A DNA stretch of 53,233 bases from VAZQ01 sp035293945. GTDB lineage: Bacteria; Pseudomonadota; Alphaproteobacteria; Rhizobiales; Xanthobacteraceae. Every line of letters begins with the position of its first letter. Positions within the stretch are counted from its first letter, which is position 1. The stretch lies in the NCBI GenBank assembly GCA_035293945.1, contig DATGLV010000018.1:1-53233 (forward strand), in the 5' to 3' direction. A model generated the notes under the pieces. It saw only the letters and a list, made by a program, of their open reading frames with translations. It did no database searches and was not told where the DNA came from. Positions 16,900-26,224 of the stretch are shown here, piece by piece. A program made the position numbers and the translations under genes.

Positions 16900-18963
16900 A
16901 TGGCGCGCTATCGCGTTACGGTCGATACCGGCGGGACCTTCTCGGATTTCGTCTATCTCAACGAGGAAACCGGCGAGGTCAGCATCAGCAAGGTGCCCTC
17001 GACACCGGATGATCCCTCGCGCGCCATCCTGCAAGGCATCGAGGGGCTGCTGGGCAAAGGGGTTGCGGCCGCCGATATCGCCTTCTTCTGTCATGGCACT
17101 ACGGTCGGCACCAATGCTCTCCTCGAAGGCAAAGGCGTCAAGACCGGGCTCCTGGTCACGGAGGGCTTTCGCGGCATCTATCCGGTGGGCGAGCAGGCGC
17201 GCCCTTACGGGGCCGCCATCTTCGATGTGATGTACGACAAGCCGCCGCTGCTGGTGCCGCAAAGCCTGACCGGCGAAGTGAGGGAGCGCGTCGATCATCA
17301 GGGCAAGGTCCTGCGGCCGCTCGACGAGGCTGCGCTACGCGACACGTTGCGCGCGCTTGCAGCGCATAAGATCGAGTCGATCGCGGTCTGTCTGCTGTTC
17401 TCATTCCTGCGTCCGGAGCACGAAGCACGGGTGCGGGAGATCGCCCGCGAAGAGCTGCCCCAGTGCAGCGTCTCGCTTTCGAGCGAGATCGTGCCGCTGA
17501 TCCGCGAATATCACCGGCTCTCGACCACCGTCATCAACGCCTATCTGCAGCCGATCCTGGCGCGCTACATCGCCCAGCTGGATCGGCGCCTGTCGGCGAC
17601 CGGCATCGCCACACGGCAGAAATACGTCATGCAATCGAACGGCGGCATGGCGACCTTCCCGGCGGCCGCCCGCAAGGCAGTGACCACCGTCCTGTCGGGT
17701 CCGGCCGGTGGCGCCACCGCCGGCGCCTATGCGTGCCGCATGACGGGATTTGAGAACATCATCACCTTCGACATGGGCGGCACCTCCTGCGATGTCGCCC
17801 TGATCCGCGATGGCGATCCATTCGTTGCGAGCCGCGGCAAGATCGAGGGCCGCGACCTTGCCTTGCCGATGATGGACATCAACACCGTCAGCGCGGGCGG
17901 CGGCACCATCGCCAAAGTCGATCGCTTCGGCGCGCTGCAGGTCGGGCCCCACAGCGCCGGCGCCTATCCGGGACCAGCCTGCTACAGTCGCGGCGGCGAC
18001 ATGCCGACTATCACTGACTGCAATCTGGTGATGGGACACCTGAGTGCGGACAATTTCCTCGGCGGCCGGATGCGGCTTGATCTCGGCCGCGCCCGCCAGG
18101 TTGTGAAGACCAAGGTCGCCGAGCCGCTGGGGCTGCGCACGAGCCAAGCCGCCGAAGGCATCGTGCGGGTGATCGAAGTCAAGATGGAGGAAGCCATCAA
18201 GGCGATCTCCACCATGCGCGGACACGACCTGCGCGATTTCATGCTGCTCGCCTTCGGCGGGGCCGGGCCGGTGCATGCGGCGCGCATCGCCCGCGACCTC
18301 GGCATGGCCGGCCTGATCGTGCCGCTGTACCCCGGCGTCTATTCGGCGATCGGACTGATTATGTCCGACGTCAAGCACGACTATGTCCAATCGAAGATGC
18401 AGCCCCTAAACGAGCTCACCCCGGAAGCGGTGGACAAGATGTTCGAGCGGCTGGAGATGCTGGCCGTGCGTGAGCTCGAAAGCGACGGCTTTTCACCCGG
18501 GCGGATCAAGATCGAGCGCGCCCTCGACATGCGCTATGCCGGGCAGGGCTACGAGATCACGTTGCGGTGCGATGCGGGCGCGCTGCGCGAAGGCGGCTTA
18601 GGCGGGCTGCGCCGCCAGTTCGACCAGCAGCATCAATCGATGTTCGGCCACATGGCGGCGGAGCAGGCGGTGGAGGTCGTGTCCTACCGGGTGCGCGGCT
18701 TCGGCCTCGTGCCGCCGGTCGAGCTGCCGCGCTTCAAGCCGACAGGCGCGACGCTCGCCAATGCCAGGCGCGAGGTGCGGCTGGTCCGCTTCGACGGGCG
18801 CGACATCGAGTGCCCGGTCTACCAGCGCGAGCTGATTGATGTCGGCCTCACGATTCCGGGTCCTGCCATCCTCGATCAGTTTGATTGCACCACGGTGATT
18901 CATGCCGGGCAGCTCGCGCGCGTCGACGAGTGGAAGAACCTGATCGTGACACAGGAAGGTTGA
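16900..18963 (+). CDS. hyuA: hydantoinase/oxoprolinase family protein, subunit A
   Basis: The 687-aa protein belongs to the N-methylhydantoinase A / acetone carboxylase beta family, ATP-dependent enzymes that open or carboxylate small rings and ketones. The N-terminal Hydant_A_N part starts RYRVTVDTGGTFSDFVY. The central ATPase shows TFDMGGTSCDVALI and AGGGTIAKVD. The C-terminal part has MLLAFGGAGPVHA. ATG at 16900 is chosen over 16840 because the conserved sequence begins there and GAGG overlaps the upstream stop. hyuB follows 4 nt later. Substrate cannot be told from sequence. Confidence 0.88.
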   Translation: MARYRVTVDTGGTFSDFVYLNEETGEVSISKVPSTPDDPSRAILQGIEGLLGKGVAAADIAFFCHGTTVGTNALLEGKGVKTGLLVTEGFRGIYPVGEQARPYGAAIFDVMYDKPPLLVPQSLTGEVRERVDHQGKVLRPLDEAALRDTLRALAAHKIESIAVCLLFSFLRPEHEARVREIAREELPQCSVSLSSEIVPLIREYHRLSTTVINAYLQPILARYIAQLDRRLSATGIATRQKYVMQSNGGMATFPAAARKAVTTVLSGPAGGATAGAYACRMTGFENIITFDMGGTSCDVALIRDGDPFVASRGKIEGRDLALPMMDINTVSAGGGTIAKVDRFGALQVGPHSAGAYPGPACYSRGGDMPTITDCNLVMGHLSADNFLGGRMRLDLGRARQVVKTKVAEPLGLRTSQAAEGIVRVIEVKMEEAIKAISTMRGHDLRDFMLLAFGGAGPVHAARIARDLGMAGLIVPLYPGVYSAIGLIMSDVKHDYVQSKMQPLNELTPEAVDKMFERLEMLAVRELESDGFSPGRIKIERALDMRYAGQGYEITLRCDAGALREGGLGGLRRQFDQQHQSMFGHMAAEQAVEVVSYRVRGFGLVPPVELPRFKPTGATLANARREVRLVRFDGRDIECPVYQRELIDVGLTIPGPAILDQFDCTTVIHAGQLARVDEWKNLIVTQEG

Positions 18964-18967
18964 GCCG

Positions 18968-20728
18968 ATGCGGAGTCCTTCCCGCCTGCAAGTCGATGCC
19001 GTCGACCTCGAGGTGATCAAGGCGAGCCTGTCCGGCATCGTGCAGGAGATGCAGAACTCGCTGTTCCGCACCGGCTTCTCCACCATTGTGCGCGAGTCGC
19101 AGGATGCTTCCTGCGCGCTCATGAATGCGAACGGTGAGGTGGTAGCACAGCATGTGGTGCTGCCGCTGCATATCGGGGCATTTCCGGCCTGCTGCGCCGC
19201 GGTGATCAAGGAGTTCGGCGGCGAGATCGGCCAAGGCGACGCATACCTCATCAATCACCCCTACCAGGGCGGCAGTCCGCATGCGCCGGACATGGCCGTG
19301 ATCACCCCAGTGTTCTTCGAGGACGCGCTCATCGGCTTTTGCGGCAGCATCGCCCACAAGAGCGATATCGGCGGACCGGTGCCGGGCAGCTGCTCGGGGC
19401 AGGCGCGGGAAACCTTTAATGAGGGCCTGCATCTTCCGGCGGTGCGCTATCAGCGCGCGTTCGCGACCAATCACGACATCGAGCGGATCATCGCCGCCAA
19501 CAGCCGCACGCCGGAGCTGGTGCTGGGCGATATTCGCGGGCAGCTCGGTGCCGACCGGCTGGGTGAGAAGCGGCTCGCGGAGCTCGTCGGCAAATACGGC
19601 CGCGACAAGATTCTGGCCGCCTGGGCGCGCCTGTTCGAAATTTCCGAGGAGCGGCTGCGGGCGACCTTCGCCGAATGGAAGGATGGGCGCTTCGAGGCCG
19701 AGCGGTTCGTCGATGATGATGGGGTCGATCTCAACTCGCCGGTACGTATCCACGTGGTGGTCGAGAAAAACGGCGATCACCTGCATTTCGATTTCAGCGG
19801 CTCCGCCGACCAGACCCGCGGGCCGGCCAATGTGCGGCCGCCCCTGGTGCAGGCCGCTTGCGGCTACTGCCTCATCTCTCTGGTCGATCCGGCCATTTAT
19901 GTGTGCCAGGGTCTGCTCAAGGCCTTCACCATCACGGCGCGTCCCGCAAGCGTGCTCGATCCCCGCTTCCCGGCGCCGGTCAACACATACAATCCGACTG
20001 TGCATGCGCTGGTCGATGCGGTCTACGACGCGCTCAGCAATATCGTGCCCGACAAGGTGCGGGCTGACGGCGCGGGCAGCCGCTCCATCATCATTGGGGG
20101 GCGCCATCAGCACACGGGCAAAAGCTACGTGCAATATGAGATCATTGCCGGCGGCGCCGGCGCGCGCGCCATGAAGGACGGCGCCTCCGGCATCACCGTG
20201 AACCAGAGCAACGCCATGATCGCGCCCGTCGAGATCATCGAAAGCGAGTTCCCGACCCGGCTCACGCGCTTCGAGCTGATCCAGGATTCCGGCGGCCGCG
20301 GCCGCTTCCGTGGCGGCCTGGGCATCAGGCGCGAATATCTGAACCTGGAGGACGCCCGCTTCTCCATCCGCTCCATGAAGCATGTGATTCCGCCGAGCGG
20401 ATGCGCCGGCGGCGGTGCCGGGCGACCGGGCGACATCTGGATCAATCCCGGCACCAAGGACGCCAAGCGCCTCCCGACCCGCTATGCGGATTTCCCGCTG
20501 CACAAGGGCGACACGTTCCGGCTCGATGCGCCAGGCGGCGGCGGCTACGGCGATCCGCTGGCACGCGAGCCGCAGCGGGTGCTCGAGGATGTTATGGACG
20601 GGAATGTCTCGGTCGAGGCCGCCGAGCGCGACTATGGGGTGGTGCTCGCAGCCGGGACCGAACGGAAGATCGATGCGGACGCGACCGCGGCGTTGCGCCA
20701 GCAGTTGCGCATCGCCAAGTCGGAATGA
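18968..20728 (+). CDS. hyuB: hydantoinase B/oxoprolinase family protein, subunit B
   Basis: The 586-aa partner of HyuA forms the second catalytic subunit. Family motifs are the N-terminal LEVIKASLSGIVQEMQNSL, RESQDASCALMN, DAYLINHPYQGG, HKSDIGG, and the C-terminal FELIQDSGGRGRFRGGLGI and DAPGGGGYGDPL. Length is typical. It starts 4 nt after hyuA and ends 24 nt before the dehydrogenase gene, so all belong to one transcript. Acetophenone and acetone carboxylases use related subunits, so carboxylation is an alternative to hydantoin hydrolysis. Confidence 0.88.
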   Translation: MRSPSRLQVDAVDLEVIKASLSGIVQEMQNSLFRTGFSTIVRESQDASCALMNANGEVVAQHVVLPLHIGAFPACCAAVIKEFGGEIGQGDAYLINHPYQGGSPHAPDMAVITPVFFEDALIGFCGSIAHKSDIGGPVPGSCSGQARETFNEGLHLPAVRYQRAFATNHDIERIIAANSRTPELVLGDIRGQLGADRLGEKRLAELVGKYGRDKILAAWARLFEISEERLRATFAEWKDGRFEAERFVDDDGVDLNSPVRIHVVVEKNGDHLHFDFSGSADQTRGPANVRPPLVQAACGYCLISLVDPAIYVCQGLLKAFTITARPASVLDPRFPAPVNTYNPTVHALVDAVYDALSNIVPDKVRADGAGSRSIIIGGRHQHTGKSYVQYEIIAGGAGARAMKDGASGITVNQSNAMIAPVEIIESEFPTRLTRFELIQDSGGRGRFRGGLGIRREYLNLEDARFSIRSMKHVIPPSGCAGGGAGRPGDIWINPGTKDAKRLPTRYADFPLHKGDTFRLDAPGGGGYGDPLAREPQRVLEDVMDGNVSVEAAERDYGVVLAAGTERKIDADATAALRQQLRIAKSE

Positions 20729-20752
20729 CCGACAACAACGCACGAGGTCGAA

Positions 20753-21568
20753 ATGGCAGAGGACAGGGTAAAACGAACCGGCGTCATTGGGCTCGGCGCC
20801 ATGGGATTGCAGATGGGCCGGCACATGGTGCTCAAGGGCTTCGCGGTCGAGGGCTACGACCTCAGCGAGGAGGCGGCCAAACGTGCGCAAAGTCATGGCA
20901 TCCACATCTGTGGCTCGGTCGCCGACGTCGGCAGGAATGCCCAGGTGGTCTTCGTCATGGTGGCCAACGACAAACAGATTCACGATGTGGTCGAGCGATC
21001 GGGTCTGCTCGACGCGCTGGCGCGCGGCGCCGTGATCGCAATTGCGTCATCCTGCTCGCCGGAGACTTGCCGCAAGCTGGCAGCGCTCGCCGGCCAGAAA
21101 GGCGTTGATGTCATCGACGTGCCGCTGGTGCTCGGGCAAGAAGCAATGGATAATGGACAAGTCGTGGCTTATGTGGGCGGCGCGGATGCGGCCGTCGCCA
21201 AAGCAAAGCCCGCAATCGCGGCGTTCAGCAAGCAAGTGCTGCATGTCGGCGATGTCGGCGCTGGGCAGATCACCAAGAGCATCAACAACATGCTCTTATG
21301 GGCCTGCATGGTCGCCAATTTCGAATGTTTGAGCCTCGCCAAGAAGCTCGGCGTCGACACGCCGCGCCTGATCGAGGCGCTCGGCCATGGCAGCTGCGCC
21401 AATTGGTCTCTCTCGCGCTGGGGCAAGAGCACCGGCAAATGGGCCGAGAAGGACATGGACGTAGCGCTTGAGCTCGCGCAAGACGCCAAGATGCCGATGC
21501 CGCTCGCCGGCTTAGTCGATCAACTCGTCAAGCATCTCAATCAGGAGCGCATGAAGGCGCTGTTGTAG
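20753..21568 (+). CDS. beta-hydroxyacid dehydrogenase-like NAD(P) oxidoreductase
   Basis: The 271-aa protein has the fold of 3-hydroxyisobutyrate/tartronate semialdehyde reductases. The Rossmann motif GVIGLGAMG lies at residues 10-18 and the catalytic Lys175 in GAGQITKSINNM. The usual substrate motif DAPVSGG is replaced by DVPLVLG (122-128), so the substrate probably differs from classical members. It is the last gene of the EutA-HyuA-HyuB run (24 nt after hyuB), which suggests a role in handling the product of that enzyme. It converges with a minus-strand binding-protein gene. Confidence 0.82.
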   Translation: MAEDRVKRTGVIGLGAMGLQMGRHMVLKGFAVEGYDLSEEAAKRAQSHGIHICGSVADVGRNAQVVFVMVANDKQIHDVVERSGLLDALARGAVIAIASSCSPETCRKLAALAGQKGVDVIDVPLVLGQEAMDNGQVVAYVGGADAAVAKAKPAIAAFSKQVLHVGDVGAGQITKSINNMLLWACMVANFECLSLAKKLGVDTPRLIEALGHGSCANWSLSRWGKSTGKWAEKDMDVALELAQDAKMPMPLAGLVDQLVKHLNQERMKALL

Positions 21569-21647
21569 AAGTTCAAAGACTTCACGTCTTCTGCCATGAC
21601 GCGGACCGTCGTCAGGGCGGCACCTCGAAACGGCAACGATCAGCCTG

Positions 21648-22658
21648 TCACCGGGCAAAAATTTCCCGGGCGCGTTGCAGGACACCTTCCGGCACGTTCA
21701 AGGTCCGCTCGACCGCCTTCTGCACCTCCTCGCCGGAGCCGACATTCAGATCGGCATCGATCTGCTTCGCATCGGCGAGGAATGCCGGATCCTTGCACAT
21801 GGCCACAAAGCCATCGCGCAAAGTTTTGGTAGCCGCCGGCGACAGTCCGGGTGGACCGAAGAACGCACGGCCGATCGCGCTCGTCCCGCCGTAGAGCCCT
21901 AACAGCTGCCTGGCCTCAGGCGTGTCGCCGAGCTCGCCCAGCGCCGGAGCGTCGGGAAGCTCCGGCCCACGCTCGTTCAAGTCCTGCAGAATCACCTTGA
22001 TCTTGCCCTCGCGCAGCCAGTCCGCGCGGGCGGTTTTGAGCGTGGTCCAGTTGGGCACCGCCACCTCGACCTCACCCCGCTCGACCGCAAGCAAGGCTTC
22101 GTTGGCGGACGGATAGCCCTTGATGATCTTGAACTTGGTGCCGATGACCGCGTTGAGCAGCGTCGACACGGTCTCGGCCACATTGCCGGCGCCGGTGCCG
22201 GCGACGGTCGCCTCGAAGTGCTTGGCATCCTCGATCGATTGCACCTTGGCGGTATGCCAAATCGCATGCACCGCGTTGCTGGCCGCTACACGGCCGATCC
22301 AGACGAGCTTGCGTGCATCGAATTGGGCGGCCGGATTGCGCAGCGCCTGCTCGACCGCGATCGTGTCGGTCACGATGCCGAGCGCCGTTCCGTCCTTGGG
22401 TGCAACGTTGTAGATGTAATTTGCGGCCCGCAGCGTACCTGCGCCCGGCATGTTCTCCGGCACGACGGTCGGATTGCCCGGCAGAAAGTGGCCGAGATGA
22501 CGGGAGACCAGCCGGCCCATCAGGTCATAGGTACCGCCTGCCGAGTTGCCGATGTAGATCGTGATGGTCTTGCGGGAGAAGTCCGTCTGCTGGGCATGGC
22601 CGGTGCCAGCGCCAAGGCAGAAAATCGCGACTGCCGCGAGCAGATGGTTCAGCTTCAT
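21648..22658 (-). CDS. tripartite tricarboxylate transporter (Bug-type) binding protein
   Basis: The 336-aa periplasmic protein begins with a signal peptide (MKLNHLLAAVAIFCLGAGTGHA). Bug-family features are TITIYIGNSAGGTYDLMGRLVSRHL, VVPENMPGAGTLRAANYIYN and KDGTALGIVTDT. Such receptors bind carboxylic acids and usually work with membrane subunits TctA/TctB, which are not in the window. ATG at 22658 is chosen because the signal peptide starts there. It converges on the HyuAB run, so it might supply that pathway, but co-regulation is not shown. Confidence 0.82.
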   Translation of the reverse strand: MKLNHLLAAVAIFCLGAGTGHAQQTDFSRKTITIYIGNSAGGTYDLMGRLVSRHLGHFLPGNPTVVPENMPGAGTLRAANYIYNVAPKDGTALGIVTDTIAVEQALRNPAAQFDARKLVWIGRVAASNAVHAIWHTAKVQSIEDAKHFEATVAGTGAGNVAETVSTLLNAVIGTKFKIIKGYPSANEALLAVERGEVEVAVPNWTTLKTARADWLREGKIKVILQDLNERGPELPDAPALGELGDTPEARQLLGLYGGTSAIGRAFFGPPGLSPAATKTLRDGFVAMCKDPAFLADAKQIDADLNVGSGEEVQKAVERTLNVPEGVLQRAREIFAR

Positions 22659-22823
22659 GGACTGATAAGGCCCTGTCTCCGATCCGGAGCCCGACTCTAC
22701 CGGCCAATTTGGGGGGCAACAACGCCGGCTCGGCGATGCGTCGTCGTACCGCAGCATCATCCCGGCTGGGAAGCGGATCTATGCCGTGGGAAGATCTGGG
22801 CTAATGGAGCGGCGTATGGGCAC

Positions 22824-22861
22824 GGCCTTGGCGGCGGCGGCCGGCCTTGGCGGCGGCGGCC
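22824..22861. repeat. exact 19-bp tandem duplication
   Basis: The unit GGCCTTGGCGGCGGCGGCC occurs twice without spacer between the chemotaxis gene end and the binding-protein start. It is GC-rich and self-complementary at its ends. It is probably replication slippage, with no function evident. Confidence 0.7.
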
Positions 22862-22877
22862 GCCGATAGCGATGTTC

Positions 22878-23807
22878 CTAAGCCACAGCTCGGCGCTCTT
22901 GGCTGCGCTCTTGGCTCTTGACGGCCGCACCGGCAACTTCGAGCCGGAAGAAGGCGATGCGGTCCCTCATCGCCTGCGACTGCTCCGTGAGGGTCTTGGC
23001 GGTGTCGGTGTTGTCCGCGACAAGCGCGGTGTTCTGCTGCACGACCTCGTCCATCTGCGTCAACGCACGATTGACCTGCTCCAACCCCGCCGATTGCTCG
23101 GCGCTGGCATTGGCGATGTCAGCGACGATGTCGGCAACCTTGTTGATGGATTCCACAATTTCGGTGAGCGCGGCGCCGGCACGGTTGACCAGTTCCACGC
23201 CTTCATGCACGCGTTCGGAGCTGTTGGCGATCAGGCCCGTGATGTTCTTGGCGGCTTCCGAAGAGCGTTGCGCCAGCCCGCGCACCTCCGACGCCACCAC
23301 CGCAAAGCCGCGTCCTGCGTCCCCGGCGCGCGCGGCTTCGACCGCCGCATTCAGCGCCAGCAAATTCGTCTGTCGCGCGATCTCGTCGATCACGCCGATG
23401 ATGTCGGAAATCTGCCGCGAGGATTCCTCGATCCTTGACATTGCCTGGACCGCCTCCGCCACCACTTTGCCGCCGCGATCCGCCACCAAGCGCGTGCCGC
23501 TGGTCAAGCTGTCCGCCTGCCGAGCATTTTCGGCATTGGTCTTCACGGTCGCCGATATCTCCTCCATGGCGGCGGAGGTTTCCTCGAGATTGGCGCCCTG
23601 TTGCTCCATCCGCTGTGAGAGATGGCCGGTCGCCGAGGTGATCTGGCCAGCAGCGCCCGCAACCTTCCGGGTCGCATCTGCAACCGCAAGAATCATCTCG
23701 CGCAGCCGCCCGACCGCTGAATTGAAGTCGTCCTTGATCTGTCGGTACGCGTCGGGAATTTCGTCGGTGAGGCGGAACGTAAAATCGCCCTCTGAGAGCT
23801 TGCTCAA
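22878..23807 (-). CDS. methyl-accepting chemotaxis signalling half (split gene)
   Basis: This 309-aa frame holds a HAMP-like start (SKLSEGDFTFRLTDEIP) and the full cytoplasmic signalling hairpin with the conserved tip EIARQTNLLALNAAVEAARAGDAGRGFAVVA, which contacts CheA and CheW. There is no membrane segment. It begins at TTG 23807, and its TTGA overlaps the TGA stop of the membrane half upstream. It is normally the C-terminal half of one receptor. Either a 1-2 nt indel split the gene or translation restarts at the overlap. Composition matches the upstream half. Confidence 0.8.
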   Translation of the reverse strand: MSKLSEGDFTFRLTDEIPDAYRQIKDDFNSAVGRLREMILAVADATRKVAGAAGQITSATGHLSQRMEQQGANLEETSAAMEEISATVKTNAENARQADSLTSGTRLVADRGGKVVAEAVQAMSRIEESSRQISDIIGVIDEIARQTNLLALNAAVEAARAGDAGRGFAVVASEVRGLAQRSSEAAKNITGLIANSSERVHEGVELVNRAGAALTEIVESINKVADIVADIANASAEQSAGLEQVNRALTQMDEVVQQNTALVADNTDTAKTLTEQSQAMRDRIAFFRLEVAGAAVKSQERSQERRAVA

Positions 23808-25147
23808 ATCCCAAGCAAACGGAAGGCCCGCGCCTGCTCCTCGGAGGCTTTCGCGCGCTCGGCCGCCACCTGCGCCTGAGATTCCGCCTCCACTTGCGCC
23901 CTTCGGGACTCGGCTTGCTGCCGGCGAACCAACTCCTCGGCCTCGCCGCGCGCCTTGGCAAATGCGAGCAGCTTGAATTCCTCCACCGCCTTGGCCACTG
24001 CGCCGATCTCATCGCTGCGTTCGAGCCCGGGCAGCACCACCTCGAAATCGCCGCCGGCGAGCTTGAGCATCGCATCGCGAATCTGCAGCAGCGGCGAGAT
24101 CACCAGGCGAGCGACGATCATCGTCATGCTGATCGCCAGCGCAACCGCCGCCGCCAGCAGACCGAGCTGAAGGATGAGCTTGGCAAGCGCGATCGAATAC
24201 TCCTCCGCGGCGTGGGTTTTAGCGGCATCGAGCGCCGCGTCCGCGACTCCCAGCAGCGAAGCGAGTTTCGCCACCGACATCGGCGACCATTGATCGACGG
24301 TTACACCGGGAGACTGACCGGCGACCAAGGCCTTGATGGCCTTGGTGCGCGTGGCCGGATAATCGCTGTCGAAATATTCCTGCTTGGCCTTGTCCATGGC
24401 CGCCACGAAGGGCGGCGGCATCGGCAAAGCTGCGGCGATATCCTGGAGCGTCGCCCACGCGGTCTCGACCTTGCTGACATTGGCGGTGTACTTGAGCATG
24501 GCATCAGCCGGAAGCGGCTGCCCGGCAAGCGTGTTCGACACGACGACCGAGGCATCCCCGCCCGCATTGCGCACGGTCCAGGCGAGTTGCTTGACCTCCA
24601 TCAACTGATCGACGAAAGCGTCCTGCAGTGCGATCAGTCGAACCAACCGCGTGGACAGCTTGTCCAACGTCTCGAGCAGCCCATCGGCTTCGCCGACGAA
24701 CTCCTCGCTCAGTCCCGAGCGACGCTCCGCCTTGGGCTTGAGGAAGGCGGCCGCAGTTTCCTGGTGAAGCGCCTCAAGCCGCTTGATTCGCTGCGCCAGA
24801 TCTGCAGTGACTTGTTGCTGCTCGGCGAATTCCACCGCATCCAACGCCTTCAGGGCCGCATGTAGAGCCGGCACCTCATCACGGCGCGACTGAATCATGA
24901 GATTGTTTGGGGTGGCTATCGGCTTTTGACTCAGCAGGTCGCGAAAGGTGGCCGCGCGGTCGACCCGTAAATTGTGCAGGCTCGTAAACAGATAACCGGA
25001 GGCTTCCGCGACAGCCGCGATTCGATTGGCGGTGCGCAACCGCTCCCATGAACTCCAGGCGCTCATGGCGAGCGAGACCACGATGGCGGCGCCCAAAGTC
25101 GCGATCACCGACTTCAGCAGCGCATTGACCGATAAATTCTTGAGCAC
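23804..25147 (-). CDS. chemotaxis receptor, membrane and sensor half (frame ends early)
   Basis: From a GTG at 25147 (GGGGG 6 nt upstream) this frame gives about 447 aa. It has TM1 (LLKSVIATLGAAIVVSLAMSAW), a long helical periplasmic sensor domain, TM2 (LILQLGLLAAAVALAISMTMIVARLV), a HAMP domain (ISPLLQIRDAMLKLAGGDFEV) and a coiled-coil linker rich in Ala/Glu/Gln. It stops at TGA in RLLGI just where a second HAMP-like motif begins in another frame. Alone it lacks the CheA-contact region. Read with 22878-23807 it makes a complete receptor, so this is best seen as a frameshifted gene. Confidence 0.8.
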   Translation of the reverse strand: MLKNLSVNALLKSVIATLGAAIVVSLAMSAWSSWERLRTANRIAAVAEASGYLFTSLHNLRVDRAATFRDLLSQKPIATPNNLMIQSRRDEVPALHAALKALDAVEFAEQQQVTADLAQRIKRLEALHQETAAAFLKPKAERRSGLSEEFVGEADGLLETLDKLSTRLVRLIALQDAFVDQLMEVKQLAWTVRNAGGDASVVVSNTLAGQPLPADAMLKYTANVSKVETAWATLQDIAAALPMPPPFVAAMDKAKQEYFDSDYPATRTKAIKALVAGQSPGVTVDQWSPMSVAKLASLLGVADAALDAAKTHAAEEYSIALAKLILQLGLLAAAVALAISMTMIVARLVISPLLQIRDAMLKLAGGDFEVVLPGLERSDEIGAVAKAVEEFKLLAFAKARGEAEELVRRQQAESRRAQVEAESQAQVAAERAKASEEQARAFRLLGI

Positions 25148-25324
25148 GTTCGACCCCCGGCTCGGATACAAAGTTTTTACGGACGAACGGTAAATGCCGG
25201 GTAAAACGCGAGACCGGACGGACGGGAGCGGGCGCAGACGCAAGAACGGGCAACGGCCGGGTGGCCGCTGCCCGCAACAGGTTAGAAGTTATTGTTGAAG
25301 CCTTGATAGTTGAGGGCTTGGCGG

Positions 25325-26164
25325 CTACTTCGCGGCGACCTTCTTGCGCTTGAAGTTGCCGAGACCCGGCCGGTAAGTCTTCTCGTCGAGGAACTGGCGC
25401 ATGCCTTCCTGCCGGCTGTTCTCCTTGTCGTTGTGCTTGAGCGCATCGCTCTTGGCATTGAGATAGTCGGCGGCTTGCGGCTCATTCATGAAGCGCACCG
25501 CGCGGATGCCCTCCTTGGTGTAGCGCAGCACCGCCGGGCTTTTCTCCATCAGCTTCTTGGCGAGCTTAATGGTCTCCACCTTGAGCTGCGCCTTCGGGTA
25601 GGAGAAGTTGACGAAACCAATCTCCTTTGCCTTCTTGCCATCGAAAGTATCGCCGGTCATCGCGTAATAGAGCGCATCGCGATAGTTCATCGTCTGCGCC
25701 ACGTTCCACGACACGATGCCACCCGGTAAGATGCCCCAGTTCACCTCCGAGAGGCCGAAGATCGCCTCGTCGGCCGCGAGCGCGAAATCGCAGGCGCAGA
25801 CCTGGGTGAAGCCGCCGCCGAAGCAAAAGCCGTTGACCATCGCGATGGTCGGCATCGGGAAAGTCGACAGCTTCTGCCAACGCCACTGATTGGAAGCGCG
25901 GCGCGCCTTGTGCCGCATCTTCGGATCAGTCTCGGTGCCGCGGAAATACAGCTTGATGTCCTGGCCGGCGCAGAACGCCTCGCCGGCACCGGTGATCACC
26001 AGCACCTGGGTCTCTTCATCGACCGCCAGATCATCGAGCGCCTCGTCCATCTCCAGATGCAGCTGCGGGCTCATGGCGTTGCGCTTGTCCGGACGGTTGA
26101 AGATCACCCAGGTGATGCCGTCCTCCTTCTCGATCTTGATGGTCTCGTAGCTCTTGGCTGCCAT
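25325..26164 (-). CDS. ferB: hydroxycinnamoyl-CoA hydratase-lyase (FerB/Ech type)
   Basis: The 279-aa crotonase-fold enzyme hydrates feruloyl- or coumaroyl-CoA and cleaves it to an aromatic aldehyde and acetyl-CoA. NRPDKRNAMSP, GEAFCAGQDIK, NGFCFGGGF and FGLSEVNWGILPGG align with Pseudomonas HCHL. Glu140 matches the catalytic Glu143. The Ser123 position is Thr120 here. The C-terminal EGMRQFLDEKTYRPGLGNFKRKK is also typical of HCHL rather than ordinary enoyl-CoA hydratases. It is the last gene of a minus-strand operon with a FerA-like ligase, which supports the call. Confidence 0.85.
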   Translation of the reverse strand: MAAKSYETIKIEKEDGITWVIFNRPDKRNAMSPQLHLEMDEALDDLAVDEETQVLVITGAGEAFCAGQDIKLYFRGTETDPKMRHKARRASNQWRWQKLSTFPMPTIAMVNGFCFGGGFTQVCACDFALAADEAIFGLSEVNWGILPGGIVSWNVAQTMNYRDALYYAMTGDTFDGKKAKEIGFVNFSYPKAQLKVETIKLAKKLMEKSPAVLRYTKEGIRAVRFMNEPQAADYLNAKSDALKHNDKENSRQEGMRQFLDEKTYRPGLGNFKRKKVAAK

Positions 26165-26224
26165 TGTTGTCTCCTTGGCTCCTCGCTTGGCTGGTTCAGC
26201 TGAAATATGATCGCATCATTAGCC

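Noticed and set aside
18848..20983. Minus-strand open frame of about 700 codons.
   Set aside because: Antisense to hyuB and parts of its neighbours, which carry clear motifs.
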